Program-made: the position numbers and the translations under genes | Notes under the pieces: model-generated | What the model saw: only the letters and a program-made list of their open reading frames with translations | Database searches by the model: none | What the model was told of the DNA's origin: nothing | Source of the DNA: Glandiceps talaboti | Taxonomy: Eukaryota; Hemichordata; Enteropneusta; Spengelidae | NCBI RefSeq assembly: GCF_964340395.1 | Contig: NC_135550.1 | Location: forward strand, 33,807,676-33,871,675 | Direction: 5' to 3' | Length of the DNA stretch: 64,000 bases | Shown here: positions 46,212 through 57,700 of the stretch, one piece after another | How the letters are laid out: each line of letters opens with the position of its first letter | Position numbering within the stretch: position 1 is the first letter of the stretch

Positions 46212-46738
46212 AGGTGATTCAAAATGCTCACATTCACTATTGCTATTTTGCTAGACGACATGTTAGTGAAAGATATTCTGGTTAAAATATTATGTCCCCA
46301 TATTATGGCAAAATAAATCAAACCGGCATTTTAGCATTTATACCCACAGACACTGACAATTAGTCAGGAAGTGAGAGTAAATATCAGTAAATGTTGGTTA
46401 ATAAGACATGTAGACTGTAGTTTTTGTTTACTGATGTCTATTACAACCACCAGCAATGTATTTTTTCACAATGCTGTTGAGTTTTATTCACCTGTTGACT
46501 ACGCTCGTCATAGGCTAAGTGCTAACCATGTCTCCTTATGACGTCATAAAATCCTGTGGTCTAGGTGGGACCGGAAATACCCGGAAACTCTCGAAGTAAA
46601 TCCGAAGGGAACTGACTGAAAAAAGGTCATTTTAAGGTGTTTGCAGACGCTTTTTTAAAGTTTTAAAACCAGTATACATTTCACAAACATGTCGTCTAGC
46701 AAAATAGCAATATTGAATGTGAGCAATTTGAATCACCT
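46212..46738. mobile_element. 527-bp MITE with TTAA target duplication
   Basis: Terminal inverted repeats AGGTGATTCAAAATGCTCAC (left) and, read inward from the right, AGGTGATTCAAATTGCTCAC, extending at least 50 bp through CTATTTTGCTAGACGAC. TTAA lies on both sides (46208-46211 and 46739-46742). Removing element plus one TTAA restores the LINE frame (QLIKG-VNFYFDG). A lone right end of the same family lies at 19608-19648. Confidence 0.87.
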
Positions 46739-46747
46739 TTAAGGGAG

Positions 46748-47845
46748 TGAACTTTTATTTTGATGGCATTACACTTGACATTGTAAAAGAATACTGTTAT
46801 CTTGATATCATCATTTCTGCTAATGGTAAATTTAAACAAAACTTCAATAATTTAAAACTTAAATCGATGAGAGCTCTGTTTAGTTTACGTAGAACTATTT
46901 CTCCAAATGGGAGTATTTCTATTGACGTTGCGCTAGATCTTTTTGATCGTTTAATTGTTCCTATTATGACTTATGGTTGTGAAGTTTGGGGTTATGAAAT
47001 TGATAGCAAAAGAATTTTTCTTGATGGTGTTAGTTTTTCTTTTTATAGATTTTTACTTGGGGTTTCTAAAAAGGCCTCAAGGTGTGGTATTATTGGAGAA
47101 TTGGGTCGTTTTCCTATCAATTTCACTGTAATGCTCAAGTATTGGTATAGATTAATTGTTGATGGAGATGGTTTACTGAGAGCAGCCTATATGTCTTCTA
47201 TGCGTTACTCAAAATGGGGCATTTATATAAGAAATTTACTTGATAAATATAGTGAGAACAGCATTTGGTCAAATCTTTGCAAATTCAATTATACAATCAA
47301 AAAAGTTCATGATAAATTATGTAAAGAATTTTGTAAATCTTGGTTCAGGGAATTACATAATGACATTAGAAGAAATAGTACTGATAAAAACAAATTGAGA
47401 ACATATAGATTGTTTAAAACAGATTTTGTTTTTGAGAAATACCTTGTTCATATTAAAAATCCTGTTCATAGAACACTTAGTGACTAAATTTAGAGTTTCA
47501 GATTATAACATTCAAATGGAATTAGGAAGGCGTTGTACTCCTAAGATTCCTGCGGATGAAAGATTCTGTAAATTTTGTCAAAATATGGTAGAAGATGAAT
47601 TTCATCATTTAATTATTTGTTCTCATTACATAAATGAGAGAAAGAAACTTTTTTCTTCTTTTTCATTAAGTAATTACAATTTTCATTCCTTAGATAACAA
47701 AAGTAAATTTTTACATTTTTATCTGCAGATGATAAACTTTTCATTAAGTAATTACAATTTTCATTCCTTAGATAACAAAAGTAAATTTTTACAATTTTAT
47801 CTGCAGATGATAAACTTTCTCTTGGAAACTTTCTTGTTAATGTAA
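46748..47845 (+). pseudogene. LINE reverse transcriptase C-terminal part with 78-bp duplication
   Basis: The frame from NFYFDG to NPVHRTLSD (stop near 47487) continues in another frame from 47426 with TKFRVSDYNIQMELGRRCTP and the Cys/His motif. Near the end a 78-bp block (47659-47736, 47737-47814) is repeated in frame, giving two copies of FSLSNYNFHSLDNKSKFL. This part is dead: frameshifted, and separated from its catalytic motif. Confidence 0.78.
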
Positions 47846-48429
47846 AAAATATAGCAGTTGGCTAAATGATTGAATTTTATTTACTTATTTTTGTATGCTT
47901 TACCATGCTCGCTAAAGCATGATGTTACGCAATAAAGATTGATTGATTATTATTATTATTATTATCTGTTTTATCTCCTCAAACGCCACACAATGGTTAA
48001 CCAGGCAACCAAGTTAAAGATGTTCAATTCATGATTAACATAAAATTTACATATTATATGGAGGGTATTGAAGATGCAGTTAGTCAAGGACATAATGCTT
48101 GCTAAATGGTAACCATGCGATGCGATGATGATTTACTTCCAATATGGTATTAGTCACAATGTTCATTAACAAAAAAAGTACATAAATGGTTAAAATGAGT
48201 TTGTAAGTACGAAAAATATAAAATACTACAGCTAAAACAAAATAATACTTTTGGCCTGAACGACTGGCCATACAGCGGAACTAATAAAAAGTATTGTAAA
48301 TTTGTAAATAAAAACAAAGCTAGTATTATTGCAGCTACCCATTGGGAAAAGAACGAAAGTTTCAACATTTTACATAACGTAGTTTATATTAATTATTGTA
48401 TACAAAATACTCACATTTAATAAATTATC

Positions 48430-48670
48430 ATCTACACCAAATTTACCATTATGCCATGGCCAATGTCACAGTGACCAACTTCGACCGACCGTTGCGAAGT
48501 TGTTCCTTTATTCGATTACCCAGAGTTCAATGTAGGACGTCATGACGTAAATCTATTGTACGCATGCTCAGTATCCTCTACGGGTGTTGCATCTACTCGG
48601 TACAACTCGATTACCTAAAAATAGACTATTCGACACATATTTTTAAACCTTCCAACATATTTGGTGTAAA
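48430..48670 (+). promoter_or_regulatory. Probable alpha-SNAP promoter region
   Basis: The 240 bp before the alpha-SNAP ATG are richer in CG dinucleotides than the surroundings. They contain two overlapping CRE-like half sites (GACGTCATGACGTAA at 48536-48550) and an ACGCATGCTCA that resembles part of an NRF1 site. No TATA box is at a convincing place. A housekeeping-type promoter would fit, but this is inferred from composition and motifs only. Confidence 0.35.
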
Positions 48671-48762
48671 ATGGCAGACAACGAAGAAAAGGCAGTGAAA
48701 TTAGTAGCCGAGGCCGAAAAGAAAATGAAGTCTGCTGAAGGTTTTTTAGGCGGACTCTTTGG
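48671..48762 (+). CDS. NAPA: Alpha-SNAP exon 1
   Basis: ATG at 48671, donor GTAAGT at 48763, two bases of the last codon. It encodes the N-terminal helix and the FLGGLF membrane-contact loop. Confidence 0.95.
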
Positions 48763-51700
48763 GTAAGTATTATTTTCGACAATCCCTGATCCACAACATG
48801 GCCTCTTCCGTATTTTACATGGCCTATATTTTGCTGAAATTGAATTGCAATCATAATTTTGCATACCATTGTGTTCCGTTGGTACAGGCGTTCTACGAAA
48901 CAGGAAGATGCTAGCGAACTTTACCAAAGAGCAGCTAATATGTTTAAAATGGCAAAGAAATGGAGTGGTGAGTTTATTTAATTTGATTAAACTGTATCAG
49001 TGTATGTCATCATCCCATAGAAGTACTTCCATGGTCCACCAAACTCAGTTTAAAGCCAATCCTTCATGCAGATATCCTTGTTTTAGTTGATAAGTTGTGA
49101 CATTTCAGTTAGCATATCATGTTGACCTCCAATATCAATAGGAAATGCGACGTGCAGAATAATACTAGAAAAACTGGTATTATTGTCGTATGATCGATCA
49201 GGGGTTATGACTCGTACTAGCTGCAATAATTGTAGCGTTTGATGTGATTTTGAGGTTTTTTTTCCGTCTGTTTTTGTACCTTTTTTCCTTCCGAAGTTTA
49301 ACCCGAATCAAACGCTACAATTCCTCTAACGCAAACGCAAATAGATGAGACCTCATTGAAAACGTGAGCGAGGTGTCAGTGTACCGCCCGTTTCAAAATG
49401 CTGCATGCCTTGCTATATTTGCCGATTTTGACGGAAGTGGGGTACCTCTGAACACTTCTTGGGTCTTGAAGGCTCCGTTTGGCGTTAGGAAATGACCCAT
49501 ATTTTGCCAGATAAGGCGTAATTTAGCAGAAAAATCCGCCCAACTTTGCGATTCAGATCTGAATCGGTTCCGTCTATTTGCGTTTGTGTAAGAGGAATTG
49601 TAGCGTTTGATACGGGTTAAACTTCGGAACGAAAAAACCCTCAAAATCACATCAAACGCTACAATTATTGCAGCTAGACTCGTACGTGTCAGTGAACCGA
49701 CTTGTTCATTATTATTATTATTATTATTAGTAGTAGTAGTAGTAGTATAATTGCGTATATATTCGACCACGTCCACCAAGGGCAAAGGGCAACGATTCTT
49801 GTTTATATCAACAGTGGAATAACATTGATAAATAAAGACAACAAACAACATGAAGACAATACAAGTAATCCCCCAACTGCAATAATTGTAGCGTTTGCGT
49901 ATGTTTTTGTGCCTTGTTTCGGAAAATAATTTGTTTACATCATAGTTGCAAATACATACATTCAAATATCACACACACAACCGAAATATGGATTAAAGTA
50001 ACAAAATATTAATAAAACAAACATAGGTTCTTTATTTATTGGCATCCCAAATAAACTATATAGTACAAATGAAATTCAAAATACCAACATTTATGTTCCT
50101 ACAAAACTTCTGTATACTGGTTAAATGGTCAAAATCGGTGAAAATTTGTCAGAAAATGTTATTTTCAGTCGTATTAAATTTGAACGAAACTAATTAACGG
50201 CTCACTAATCCAATATATGATGCAATAGTCGACCTTGTCGTAGCAATGAAAGGGACAAAAATATCTGAAGTAGTCGCCCCATACCTTCTTAAAAATCATT
50301 TTGTGTAATTATATATCATTATTTGACAGAACAACAAAAAGTTATCACCAAATTTATGCTCAAAATCAGTTACAAAATGCCCACAAGTTGGTAGTATACG
50401 AGTTCGAAACGGGATGCCAAGGTGACTCTTTTTGCCGACATGCTTACCCACAAAAGCAAATATGCAGTCGGAACTTTGAAATAACGTTGCGATAATCTGA
50501 TCCTTCCATAAATAGCATATAATGCATCAAGTTCACTCAGCCATCTCCTTGTATAAACATCATATTCATTGTCAAAATTGAGTGGAAATTTCTATGAACA
50601 GCATCTTTATTTACATTGCAAACGATGTCAGTGAGACAGATTTTGCTTCAGCAGTGTTGAAATTTGAATTTTACATTGAAAAATGCACGTAACAAAGCCA
50701 ATATGAAAATCGCCAATATCAAGGTGTAAGTTTCCCTCCACAAATACAAGTCATTATTGAGCTGTAATAAAAAGAAATAAAACCAAAATAATCCATGATA
50801 TAGCCACAAATTACCCCCAGAATGTTAGCATGGGCGTCAGCACGATCACAATTCGCTGTAATAATGATTATTTATTACCTTACAGCATGGAATGCATGGT
50901 ATAGTAAATACATAGAAAAAATGTCACCTTACATTATTATTAACCATAGGGTGAGTGGGTAAGGGCATCAATACCATTGGCGTATTTAGAATAGATCATA
51001 TTTTAGCTTTTATGTTCTCTATGAATTTGTACTTAAAATAAATTTGAATGAACTGGTGACAGATAAATATGTATGGTGTAGTACATGGCACTGTTTATAT
51101 TTGGCACTGTTTATATTTGTCTCTGTGTAATACTTGTCACACTGTCACTTGTTTTTTATATGAACTTGAGACTTGAACTAAGAATCAATATTTACAGCAT
51201 AACTCGAGACACCCCCGTTCAAGTGTCTACCCCTGTATTATCAGATGCAAGCTATCTTTGGAGACCTTGACCTTTATGATCTGTCTTACTTGTTATACTA
51301 TACAGCTGCAGGAGGAGCTTTCTGTGAATCTGCTTCTATTCAATTACGACTAGGAAGTAAACATGAAGCTGCCAGTAACTTTGTAGATGCTGGTAATTGT
51401 TACAAGAAATCAGATCCTCAAGGTAAGACATCATAATGATGTATTTGTTTAAATACTGCCTCAAAAGCAGAAAGTGTTCAGGTGCTTTTGGCATTATGGC
51501 TGTCAGCATAGTGGGGTACTTTCAGGTACTCTGGATGGCAAACGGTTAATAAATAAGTAATAAGGAAGCCATAGTAAAGCTTGTCTATTAAAATCAACAA
51601 AAGAACAGTTAATTTCAAATTGATTTAGAAAAAAACCCACAAGCTTTTCAAATTGTTACTTTATTTTACAATGTATTGTAAGGAAAGAAAATTTTTAAAG

Positions 51701-54700
51701 AAAAGAATAGATATTGGTGGAGGGCTACAATTTGACTGGTTACTTTCAGTATTAATCATATCACTGTATGCCACTGTGATGCCATTGTTTCTTCTTCCAT
51801 ATAGTTAGGTCAAACTGAAATTTCACGTTGAACTTTCATGGCTAGATTAATTTGGTGGTGTTTTACTGAGAAAAAAAATTAAATGGGGAGTTTTGCACAT
51901 TATGCAAAGAAACCTACATATTAGCATGTTATTTGTTAGAATAACTGAGGTATTAGAATAACTTAGACATAGATTATTAAAGAATATATGCCAATGATGA
52001 TTTATAATACACCAAATTGATAGCATATACATGTACATGTAGGGACAGCATGACAGTTCACATTAAAATCAAACCATTCACATGATAAAACAGATCAGTG
52101 AAATCATAATAAATGTCATTAGTATACTATAATGCCGTTGTTAGGTTTTTGAGAAAAACTCACAAATCAATTGATGTTGCAATTATCATTTTACTGTATG
52201 TAATCAGATATTTGTTTTGAACCTGAATGTAGAATAATTGAAACTTAAGAGGTTTCCTACTATCAAGTTCACTTATCTGATTATTATGTATTTGATATTT
52301 CAGAGGCAGTGAACTGTTTACACAGAGCTGTAGAGATTTTTACTGATATGGGTAGATTCACTATTGCTGCAAAACACCATGTATCAATAGCAGAACTCTA
52401 TGAGACTGAAATTATGGATATAGAAAAAGCAATAAGTAATTATGAACAAGCTGCAGACTATTACAGGGGTGAAGAGTCAAACAGGTAATTTGATACCAAA
52501 GATATACTTGGACAACTGTACATGCACGCATGCATGCACATTCTCGGACAACTGTACACGCAAACAAACTCACACATGTAGGCTGTAGCAAACATGCTTG
52601 CAGCATGCAACACATACACAATGCATATATGCAACACTCACAAACACACATGCAATTGCATGTACACATTCATCATATGGGCATTTTATTGAATAAAAAC
52701 ATGTACATTCAGTGACTCACATGAAAAGACAGATCTGTAAAAGAAGCACATGCAAACACGTACACACATGTACATGTACTGAAGTATACACATATGCACA
52801 ATACAAATCAGGGTCATAAAGTGGACATGAATAAAACACACCAACACCTACATACATACTTTCCAATTTGAACATTCTTAATTGATGACAATTTAGTTAG
52901 CAAAGAACAGAAGCAATGAACCATTAGTAGATGGTACAGTTAAGGTTTTTCTAGACTGTCGACAGTTGCTCGCGCCTTTTTTTCCTACGTCTTATCTAAA
53001 CTCCGATCCGGTGCAACACTATTTTAATCGCATACTGATATCGAGGGCCGAAGGTCCGAATGATCGAGGGCCGAACGACTGTTGTCCCTTGCCGCGCCCT
53101 CATGCGATAACAATGACATTTTTATTGTAGACTAGACATTTAGGTCATAGTTCACAAAGCTTGTCAATCAAAATGAACATGGTGTAGTCACGATCACCAA
53201 GCGAGTCAACATATCGAGACGCATTGGAGAAACTTGGATACTCACACTTGAAAGACTTTCAGAGAAGAATTATAGATGCCTATGTCTCTGGGAAAGATGT
53301 TTTCGTTAGTGTACTGACAGGAAGTGACAAGTCCATAGCCTATGAAGCCCAGGCTATGAAGTCGCTCTGATCGTTCTCGATACAGCTAACAACGTGTGCA
53401 ACACCATTGTCCTAGTAGTATCCCCATTGATAGCTCTAATATAATCCCGTATATAAATGGCGAAGGCCCTTTTATTTGTGGTAATTTTGAAACAATAGGG
53501 AAGTGGTAACAACCTAGCGATAGCTCCTGCTAAACTGCAGTTATGCACGTGTTCCGACCATTGACACATCTACCTACTATACTGTGACCAAGTCATTATG
53601 AATATATGACGTATGTAATTACTGCATTCGTCTTCAATAACAATGGAAATCTGAGGTACATTTCTCGAAATTACTTTCGGTCAGACATCAGAAAAGTTAC
53701 GCCGACTTTGCCATTGATAACTTTACGCAGCTGTCAATCAACATGTAGTACGCACAAACGAACTAATCCTAATGATGCTTACATTTATCTCCAAAATAAA
53801 CACGATAGTCAATAGCTGAAAATCACGATAGTGTGCCATATACATGTACACGATTACAAAAAGTAAATTTGTCATTGACGTCAATTCTAGCCGTCTTCTT
53901 TGCTTGAAACCAAGTTATGAGCACATGGAGTACAGATATTCTCTGTGTCTTGCACAACGACCAATCCCAATCAGATTGGGCAAACAACGCCTCGACCGCC
54001 TCTCTCTGATCTTCGGTGACGGTAATTGACATCTTTAAAACTCACCCTGACTGCAAGTTCGGACTGACGTACTCGTGATTGCCTGTACTGATCTTTCTTC
54101 AACTGTAAAATTTAACAAATCAGATGACCATGAAATGCTTATAAATTGTTGTCTGACGTACTTCAATTTATTGGGGTCACCCTATTTTTTTTCTTCTGTT
54201 TTTCATTATCCGGCCAACCCAAAGTTTCACCCCCCCCCCCCCCCCCCGACATCAACAACAAAAATCACATAAAAGGAAAACATCAAGGAAAAGACACAAT
54301 AAACTGTCATGTCATATAGCATTGTGATAAAGATTATGTAAATTGACTCCTTAATCGGAATCTGAAATAATGGGGTGCAATAGCTTTAGGTATATATAGA
54401 CTCGGGACTCTGAGGAGGCACTAGTTGAAGACGGTCGGATCGGAGCACGATCTCCATGCTGTGGTAAATATGGAGGCACTTTTCTGTTTTTGTTTCAGGT
54501 AGAACGTCTACCATTTGCATATTTGAATATTATCTACGCTTCGCTATCACACATTTTATACATGAATTTTATAACTATATAATATGCTAGCTGCAGTCGA
54601 GGGAAGGTAAAAAAGGGTGTCCAAAACATCTATTGCTTGGGTGGAGTGTCGGTCGGAGTTGGTACAATAAGTCGACTTCCGTAGCTCTCGCTACCAGTAC

Positions 54701-57700
54701 CACTGTAACAGCAAGCTGCTAAACACGGCAATAGACTAGTGAGCATGACAATGTATCGGGCGTCGAGGTCGTCAACGACGTCATTTACGAATGTTAAAAA
54801 AACGCACGGTTTCAAGCTTTAACAAAGAAAGATAGGAAAGGAAAAAGTACTTGATTATGACCATCAAAATGCATTTACGAGGTCAAATTTGCGCTGCAGT
54901 TTACGTGTGTTGAATGTTGAGTGACCTTACATTGAACTGTATGCAAATCATACGATAGAGTAAAGCCCCATGAAATGACGTCACATCATGAATAAGTAAT
55001 AGCAACGGAGATGGCACGACCGAAAACAGTCGCGCGGGCCTTCAGCCCTCGATATCAGTATGCAGTATTATAGTAGTATTGCGCCGGATTGGAGTGCGGC
55101 AATGACTTAAGTTTAGATAGAACGTAGGGAAAAAAGGCGCAAGCGACTGTCGACAGTCTAAGGTTTTTCCTTCATTTATGAATTGAATTGAATAGAATGT
55201 TTGTGTTCATTAGAAGTTTATACTCATAGATCCTGACATTCGTTTTACAGGCATAACAAACCACTCCACAGGTGCATCCATTACCACCTGTATCTCAGAC
55301 ATGCATGGGTCTATTTCAACCAAACATGGCATATAATTATGTCAGATGCTATGGTAGGCATATGCATGCCACTTTGTTTCAAGACCTTTGCGATAATAGC
55401 CGAATAGTGGCCATATTTGTTGCAAAAATTCAGATTTTGCCTGCTAAACTATTGAAGCACCCATATTATCTATGATTTGCTTTCTAATTAGACTTTGACT
55501 TTGACGCTATGTTTGAACGATATATTCAAAGATACATGTACCTCCAATGCTCACAGCGTTTGAACTTTTATGGCTGTGATGGTCGCATGTCGGCCTAAAT
55601 GTAGTGTTAAAACTTATAATCAAGAGTCAATACAAAGGAAATCCACAAAATCTGAAGAGAATATTTACGGTGCTATCTTGGCAACAACTTCTTTGATAGC
55701 AGTTTCTGTAAGTACGGTGGCGAAGACATCGTGTGCTCTAATATAAGGTATCTTTTTACATAACGAAAACATATCTCACACGTGTTAAATTCTGTGCAAT
55801 ACAGTGGTTGAAATAGCAAATTAACCCCTCCCCTCGTTCTCCTATTATTTCGCGTAAGTTTGGCTCTGCAATTCGACCGTGAGGAAAACCCAAAAGTACG
55901 CTGACATCTCACTCACGTTTTCAGTGTGACCTCGTCCATTTGCGTTACCGTTAGAGAAATTGTAGTGATTGCTTCCAGACAAACATTGGAACGGAGAAAG
56001 GCACAAAAACAGATGAAATACCCCCAAAATCACAGTACACACTACAGTTATTGCAGCTAGTATAAGACACGGTTTGAGTGAACCACGTACACGTTACATG
56101 GAAGGCCAGTTCATTGAAGGGGTGAGCAGTGTGGTACATCAATCATAATAACAATATTTATGATTCGTTGCCGACTTCGATGTTGTCTAATAAACAAGAA
56201 AGGCCTAAGTATGCGGCGACATCAGTTACAATATAAACATGTGGCTTGGTAATTGTCGATCAAACTCTCAATATTGCTCACTAATTAGCTGGCAACATCG
56301 GTAGTTTGCTGTCCGGGAAATTAGTGCGATGACTAAGCATGTGATGATATAAGCAATGTGCAAATTAGGTAAAACAATGTGAATTTTGGTCAAAAACACA
56401 TCTCAAAAAGTACTTTTTCGTTGGGTCTGAAATTTAGTTCAATATTTCTAGATATGTTATTCTGCAGATGTTCAAAAATGTTTAACACAATTCGCCCTAG
56501 AAACCATGACCATGCCCTTGGAAACAACCAAATGTTAGTATACTTTGCTAAAATGAGTGAATAAACATTCAAAAAATGTATGCAAATATCTCTAGCAACA
56601 AGACAATGCCCATAGCAACAGTCAAATGATGATGTCTATTGCAAAGGTAACAATAGGGATGACAACTAGCCAACTAAATAAACATTCAAATAATGTTTGT
56701 AAATACACCTAGCAACAAGATCATGCCCATAGCAACACCCAAATGATGGTGTATATTGCAAAGATAGAAACAGGAATGGGAAGGCAAGTGAATATTAATT
56801 TTAGAATATTCAAATATTCCTGGCAACAAGATCATGCATGCCCTTAGCAACAGCAAAATTGTGTTGTATATTGCAGAGATACCAACAGGGATGGGTAGGC
56901 AAATGATTAAACATTCATAAAATATCAAAATATGCAAATATCCCTAGCAACAAGACCATGCCCATAGCAACAGGAAAGTAAATGAATACACATTTACAAA
57001 TGTATGCAAATATGCCTAGCAACAAGACCATGCCCATAGCAACTGTCAAATGATGTGTATTACAAAGATGAAAATAGGGATGGGTAGGTACATTGGTAAA
57101 CATTTAAAACATGGTCTTATGTTTGACTAGCAACAAGACCATGCCCATAGCAACAGCCAAATGATGGTATATATGGCAAACATGACAACACAGGTAGTTA
57201 AGTTAGGCAAGTAGATAAATATTTTAAAAAGAATAACAAAATCACACAGTAACTAAGAAACAAATCTGATTAAAATCTGATGTGTTGAATACAGCTCGAT
57301 TTCTATTTACCTTTTATTTTAGTTTTTCATTTTGTTTGTTCCGGGAGTGATTGTCACCTTCCCACGTCTGACCCTATATAATAGAAATTCTTGTTTGAAA
57401 GATTTGAAAGAATAACTCAACCAATCAGCAAGCTTCTTTCTCAAGACAGTAGTGGCTTACTGTGCGTATGTGCTTGTTACTTGGTATACCAGTGTTATGT
57501 ATACCCTTTCACAGTCAACTAAGGTACCAACTTTTCCAATTTGTGAATCAGACCTTTGCCATTGGTGTAGAGCTAGGACAGAGCCAGTCAAGTGTTTTTT
57601 AATCAATGTTGCCCGTATTTCATCACATCAGACAGCCAATTTCATTAAATCAGATTTGTTCATATCCACCATATTTTGGCCAGGTACCATAATACATATA

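Larger units (their letters stand above)
45830..47964 (+). mobile_element. Second LINE (AT-rich), with an inserted TTAA MITE
   Basis: A reverse transcriptase fragment: GVKQECNLSPTLFNIFLNDL (motif B), CLLYAD plus DLLLFSETKAGL (motif C, broken by one extra base), then KWKLTINIKKTKVIVFNKGN, then past the MITE NFYFDGITLDIVKEYCYLD, LIVPIMTYGCEVWGYE and a terminal CKFCQNMVEDEFHHLIICSH zinc-binding-like motif. It ends ACGCAATAAAGATTGATTGA and an ATT run. The 5' part, including endonuclease and motif A, is missing. I cannot place the clade; RTE/Nimb/I-like elements are options. Confidence 0.82.

Noticed and set aside
53823-54032. Minus-strand 69-codon ORF in the Mutator-like element as a transposase
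   Set aside because: Too short and without a DDE-type signature or zinc finger; left as unrecognised.
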